64,000 nucleotides of DNA from Gemmatimonadota bacterium (GTDB lineage: Bacteria; Gemmatimonadota; Gemmatimonadetes; Gemmatimonadales; Gemmatimonadaceae), in assembly GCA_016704465.1 (NCBI GenBank), contig JADJAD010000001.1, positions 620,001 to 684,000 on the forward strand, in the 5' to 3' direction. The notes beneath the pieces were generated by a model. The model was not told where the DNA came from and made no database searches. It saw only the letters and a program-made list of their open reading frames with translations. Shown here one piece after another: positions 60,323 to 64,000 of this stretch (position 1 is the first letter of the stretch; the number at the start of each line of letters is the position of its first letter). The translations under genes and the position numbers were made by a program.

Positions 60323-62950
60323 ATGACTATGTCGTGGTCCCGACGCGCGGCGTTCGCCCTCGCCTTCCTGCTCGCGCTGCGCCCGCTGGGTGCGCAGCAC
60401 GCCTTTGCCGACGCCAACGGGCGATACGACCCCGCCGTCCCGACTCCGCAGGCCGTGCTGGGCTATGCGCTCGGAGAGCGGTTCACCCCGCAGCGGCTCA
60501 TCAACCGCTACATCGAGCGGGTCGCGGCCACCTCTCGTCGCGTGCGCGTGGACACCGTGGCCCGCTCGTTCGAGGGACGGGAGATGTTCCTGCTCACGAT
60601 CACCAGCGAGGCCAACCACGCGCGCCTCGCCGACATCCAGGCCGACGCACGCCGCGTGGCCGACCCGCGCGGCGCCGCGCCCGGCGAGATGGACGCCGCC
60701 ATTGGGCGACTCCCGGCCATCGTCTGGCTCGCGCACTCGGTGCATGGCGGTGAGGCCTCGGGCGTCGAGGCGGGGCTCGCCCTGCTCTACCAGTTGGCCG
60801 CCGGGACCGACGACGCCACCCGCACGGCGCTGGACAGCACGGTCGTGCTGATTGATCCCAGCCAGAATCCGGACGGGCGCGAACGGCACACGCACGACGT
60901 GGAGCGCGCCGGGAGCGCGCAGGGGCTCCCGACCGAACCCGGGGCGCTCAACAACAGCGGTTCGTGGCCCGGCCCGCGCACCTCGCACTACTACTTCGAC
61001 CTCAATCGCGACTGGTTCATCCAGTCGCATCCCGAGTCGCGGGGGCGGGTGCAATCGTTCCTGAAGTGGTGGCCGCACGTCGCAGTCGACCTGCACGAGC
61101 AGGGATCGAGCGCCTCCTTCTACTTCGCCCCGCCGCGCGAGCCGGACAACAAGAACAATCCGGCACACCTTCCCAAGTGGTTCGACATCTTCGCCGCCGC
61201 GCATGGCGCCGACTTCGACACCCGCGGCTGGTCGTACTTCCGCCGCGAAGGCTACGACTCGTTCTATCCCGGCTACGGGGAGGGATGGCCCATGCTGACC
61301 GGGAGCGTGGGAATGCTCTTCGAGTCGGCGTCGTCGTCGGGCGGCGCGGTGCGACGCAGCGACGGGACGCTGCGCACGCTGCGACAGGCGGCGTGGGAGC
61401 ATTACACCGCCGAGTGGGCGACCGTGCGCACCGCCGCCCGCCGCCGGGCAGAACTGGTGGGCGACTACGCGAAGTCGCGCGCCGACGCCATCGCGCGACA
61501 CGCGCGTGGCCCGATGCGCGCCGTCGTGTTCTCGCGCGACGCGCAGGGACGCGCCGACTCGCTGGTGGTGAAGCTGCGGGACAACGGTATCGAGGTGTTG
61601 CGCCTGACGAACGACGTGACCCTCGCCGATGCGACCCCGTTCGGGGCGGGCGGCAGCGCCGCTTCCGCGCGCGTGAGCGCCGGGAGCTACGTCGTGGACT
61701 TTGCCCAGCCGCAGGGATACCTGGCCAAGGCGTTGCTCGAGCCCGACGCCGAGCTGGACTCGAACTTCGTCGCCATCGAACTGGCGATGCGCCGTGCGGG
61801 CGAGAGCGACCGGTTCTACGACATCACGGCCTGGTCACTCCCCCTCGCGTATCGGCTGCAGTCATGGTGGACGCGCAGCCTCCCCGCAGGGGCCGTCGCG
61901 TTCGGCGACCTGGCACGTCACGCGATGTCGCCCGCGGCGCGCGCCCGTTACGGCTACGCCTTCGAGCCCGGGAGCGAGTCCAGCGCGCGACTGCTCGCCT
62001 CGCTGCTCCGCGACTCGGTGCGCGTCTGGCATGCGCCCAAGTCGTTCTCCAGCGGCGGCGTGCGCTTTACCCAGGGCGCCTTCGTCGTCCGAGTCGCCCC
62101 GAATCGCGATGACGTGCACGATCTCGTCGCCGCGCTCGCGACCAGCGCCGGCGCGCGCGTCTACCCCATCGCCTCGGCGGGGGTCGACGAAGGGACCGAC
62201 CTGGGGAGCAACTCGGTCGTCCCGATCATGCCGCCACGGGTCGCCCTGCTCGGCGGCTCGCCCGTCAGCGGCAACGCCTTCGGCTTCGCCTGGTATGCCC
62301 TCGACCAGCGCCTGGCGTATCCCACCACCCTGGTCGATGCCGGCTTCGTCGCGGGCGGCGGGCTCGACCGGTTTACGGTGCTCGTCGTGCCGTCCACTCC
62401 CGCCGCCGCGCTCGACCGTGCCCTGGGTGACGGCGGCAGGACGCGACTGACCGACTGGGTGCGAAACGGCGGCGTGCTCATCACGCTCGACGGCGCCACG
62501 GCGTGGGTCGCACAGGAGAAGGTCGGGCTCGTCCGCACCCGGGTACAGCGCGATTCTGTGCGCGCCGATTCCACCGGCGGTGCCCCGCTTCCGGCATCGC
62601 TCCCCGGCGTCCTGGCTCGCGCCACCTTCGACACGCTGTCACCGATCATGGCGGGCGTGGCGGCCGGGGACATTGCCGTCTTCGCCAATTCTGACCGCAT
62701 CCTGTCCGTGCCGAAGGACCTGCGCGCCGGCGAGGCGGTCATTCGCTTTGCCCCGGAGAACCGGGTGCGGCTCGCGGGGTACTTCTGGCCCGAGATGCCC
62801 GCCAAGGTCGCGCTGTCGCCGTACCTCTGGACCGAGCGGGCCGGGCGCGGACGCGTGATCGCCTTTGCCCATGACCCGGTGTATCGCGACCTGTATCGCG
62901 GGCTGCTGCCCGTGTTCACCAATGCCGTCCTGCTGGGAGGGACCTTCTAG
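60323..62950 (+). CDS. Secreted M14-family zinc carboxypeptidase
   Basis: An 875-residue secreted peptidase starting MTMSWSRRAAFALAFLLALR at ATG 60323 (ATG 60329 also possible), with signal cleavage near LGAQ. The M14 zinc site is LAHSVHGGEASGVEAG (H-x-x-E, about 140), with the third ligand in VDLHEQGSSASFYF (about 257), and the likely catalytic Glu in SVGMLFESASSSGG (about 332). The substrate arginine lies in YYFDLNRDWF. The last about 450 residues form further beta-rich domains (VALLGGSPVSGNAFGFAWYAL). Open frame continues upstream for 280 codons but it is shadow sequence without a signal peptide. Confidence 0.9.
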   Translation: MTMSWSRRAAFALAFLLALRPLGAQHAFADANGRYDPAVPTPQAVLGYALGERFTPQRLINRYIERVAATSRRVRVDTVARSFEGREMFLLTITSEANHARLADIQADARRVADPRGAAPGEMDAAIGRLPAIVWLAHSVHGGEASGVEAGLALLYQLAAGTDDATRTALDSTVVLIDPSQNPDGRERHTHDVERAGSAQGLPTEPGALNNSGSWPGPRTSHYYFDLNRDWFIQSHPESRGRVQSFLKWWPHVAVDLHEQGSSASFYFAPPREPDNKNNPAHLPKWFDIFAAAHGADFDTRGWSYFRREGYDSFYPGYGEGWPMLTGSVGMLFESASSSGGAVRRSDGTLRTLRQAAWEHYTAEWATVRTAARRRAELVGDYAKSRADAIARHARGPMRAVVFSRDAQGRADSLVVKLRDNGIEVLRLTNDVTLADATPFGAGGSAASARVSAGSYVVDFAQPQGYLAKALLEPDAELDSNFVAIELAMRRAGESDRFYDITAWSLPLAYRLQSWWTRSLPAGAVAFGDLARHAMSPAARARYGYAFEPGSESSARLLASLLRDSVRVWHAPKSFSSGGVRFTQGAFVVRVAPNRDDVHDLVAALATSAGARVYPIASAGVDEGTDLGSNSVVPIMPPRVALLGGSPVSGNAFGFAWYALDQRLAYPTTLVDAGFVAGGGLDRFTVLVVPSTPAAALDRALGDGGRTRLTDWVRNGGVLITLDGATAWVAQEKVGLVRTRVQRDSVRADSTGGAPLPASLPGVLARATFDTLSPIMAGVAAGDIAVFANSDRILSVPKDLRAGEAVIRFAPENRVRLAGYFWPEMPAKVALSPYLWTERAGRGRVIAFAHDPVYRDLYRGLLPVFTNAVLLGGTF

Positions 62951-63505
62951 ATGTCAGCCACCGGTCGCGCGCTGTGCATCCCGATGCTGGCCCTGGTCGG
63001 CGTTGCGCTCACCGTGCCCCTGCTCGCCGCACAGCCCCCTCGCCTGATCGTCAAGCTTCGCGCATCGCCGACGCAGGTCGCGCTCGACACCGTAGCCCTC
63101 GCGCGCGAGCAGGTCCCCGCCACCCCGGCGGAGACCTTCGCGGCGCTGCGCGCCGTGTACGAAGAACTCAAGATCCCGCGAACGGTCGATGACTCGGCCC
63201 ACGGCCAGCTCGGCACGCTCCGCCTCGTGCGCACGTCCTCTCTCGCCGGCGAGCGCATGGCGGCCTACCTGAACTGCGGCTCGGGGATGACCGGGGCGTA
63301 CGCCGACTCCTGGCGGATTACAATGGGCATCGCGTCGTTTGTGCGCACCGCCAGGGACGGATCGACGACGGTCGCCACCGGCTTTGTCGCACAGGCCGAC
63401 GACATGGACGGGGCGTCGAAGGAGCCCATCATGTGCGGATCCACCGGCGTGCTCGAGACGCGCATCGCCTCGAGGGTCAAGGAGCGCATCGCGACCGGAC
63501 GTTAG
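62951..63505 (+). CDS. Secreted protein of unknown function after M14 peptidase
   Basis: A 184-residue protein starting MSATGRALCIPMLALVGVAL, with a signal peptide (ending LLAAQPP). The mature part has LRASPTQVALDTVALAREQV, AETFAALRAVYEELKIPR and AAYLNCGSGMTGAYADSWRI. The ATG directly follows the TAG of the M14 gene, so translation is probably coupled. No domain is recognised. Its TAG overlaps the TAA of the converging gene. Confidence 0.75.
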   Translation: MSATGRALCIPMLALVGVALTVPLLAAQPPRLIVKLRASPTQVALDTVALAREQVPATPAETFAALRAVYEELKIPRTVDDSAHGQLGTLRLVRTSSLAGERMAAYLNCGSGMTGAYADSWRITMGIASFVRTARDGSTTVATGFVAQADDMDGASKEPIMCGSTGVLETRIASRVKERIATGR

Positions 63506-64000
63506 GGCGAGGACAGGCGCCGCATGTCGGCCACCAGGGCGTCGGCGGTGAGCGGATGGCCCACGAAGTCGCGCAAGACGTCCCGCGTGGGGCGCGAGCG
63601 GCCGAAGCGATAGAGATGGTCCGAGAGCCAGTCGTACATCTTCTTGTCCGGCCGATAGAACGGCCCTCGTTCCTGCCGCACGCGCGCACGCAGCTCGGCG
63701 GTCACCATGGCCCCGATCGCATAGTTCATCATGTAGCCCGGCGATTCGACCAGCTGGCCGCGCATGGCCCACCACCCCCACTCGGGATGCGGCAGGATGT
63801 GGAGATACTCGCTGGTGATCGCCGCCCACTCGGCGTTCGGATCGCGCACGGGATCGTCATGCAGTCGCAGCTCCAGCAGCGCCCACGCCACGTCCATCGC
63901 GATGGAGGCGTACTTGGCGCGCAGCGAGGCTGGGAGCGGTGCCGCCGCGCCGAGATAGCGCGCCTGCCACTCCGGCTCGTACGCCTCGAGCGCCAGCAGG
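63502..64000 (-). CDS. C-terminal part of a possible peptidase-like protein (5' end outside window)
   Basis: The frame is open from the window edge to TAA 63502, giving about 165 residues. It includes AWALLELRLHDDPVRDPN, EWAAITSEYLHILPHPEWGW, ESPGYMMNYAIGAMVTAELR, DKKMYDWLSDHLYRFGRSRP and LTADALVADMRRLS. The MMNYAxGA segment and the helical ending resemble the C-terminus of M3/M32-type peptidases, but the catalytic motif would be upstream, so the assignment is tentative. The true start lies past 64000. Confidence 0.55.
   Translation of the reverse strand, partial: LLALEAYEPEWQARYLGAAAPLPASLRAKYASIAMDVAWALLELRLHDDPVRDPNAEWAAITSEYLHILPHPEWGWWAMRGQLVESPGYMMNYAIGAMVTAELRARVRQERGPFYRPDKKMYDWLSDHLYRFGRSRPTRDVLRDFVGHPLTADALVADMRRLSSP

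Overview
The window is one GC-rich bacterial chromosomal segment, densely coding on both strands. I recognise no rRNA, tRNA, insertion sequence, prophage or CRISPR array. The gene style suggests a soil-type, envelope-rich Gram-negative organism, probably Gemmatimonadota or a relative. The reasons are the large stand-alone FtsX/MacB-type permeases (one with its own PadR regulator), the GMC oxidoreductase plus small-subunit modules, a secreted M14 peptidase, a DUF4342 protein and lipoproteins with short signal peptides. The taxonomic call is inference from gene content only.

Layout. 0.1-8 kb: an orphan ABC-type permease, a twin-arginine small subunit with its Fe-S-type GMC dehydrogenase, and a membrane PAS hybrid histidine kinase. 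7.9-16.5 kb, all minus strand: an alpha-glucan cluster (GlgP, GlgA, a GH57/DUF3536 hydrolase) followed by two paralogous ATP-grasp proteins. 16.7-20.1 kb: a DUF485/cation-solute symporter pair and an HD-GYP protein. 20.3-22.4 kb: a second GMC module whose small subunit is frameshifted. 22.5-24.8 kb: a gamma-glutamylcyclotransferase-like protein, a HicBA pair, and a cupin-TetR operon with a clear promoter and a NemR-type operator. 25-30.5 kb: a three-domain exopolysaccharide protein (GH18-like, NodB deacetylase, GT2) and a third GMC module. This block is bracketed by 53-bp direct repeats. 30.5-45.5 kb: mostly small minus-strand genes (lipoproteins, LiaF-like, AlaX-type editing protein, zinc ribbon, MOSC, a histone-H1-like/AP2-like protein, CPBP protease, YbjQ, outer-membrane protein, creatininase-arginase pair, DUF411, GNAT, M3 peptidase, fasciclin). 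45.7-52.8 kb: a PAS protein, an EAL-HDOD gene with a premature stop, a MacB-type permease pair, and NamZ divergent from MtgA. 52.8-64 kb: a TAT amidase, a UbiB-type kinase, an ADOP permease with PadR, a small membrane protein with a good terminator, an M14 peptidase, and the 3' end of a further gene.

How the genes fit together. The alpha-glucan genes, the polysaccharide deacetylase/synthase and the cell-wall enzymes point to investment in carbohydrate storage and envelope turnover. The three GMC modules point to respiratory oxidation of sugars or alcohols, and two of them carry the cysteine spacing of a 3Fe-4S cluster. Regulation visible in the sequence is local: a TetR operator, a probable PadR operator, and c-di-GMP-type output proteins (HD-GYP, EAL-HDOD). 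Three reading-frame anomalies are flagged: a frameshift in a G run at about 20,634, an in-frame TAA at 47,818, and a TetR gene with no standard start codon that keeps its full N-terminus.
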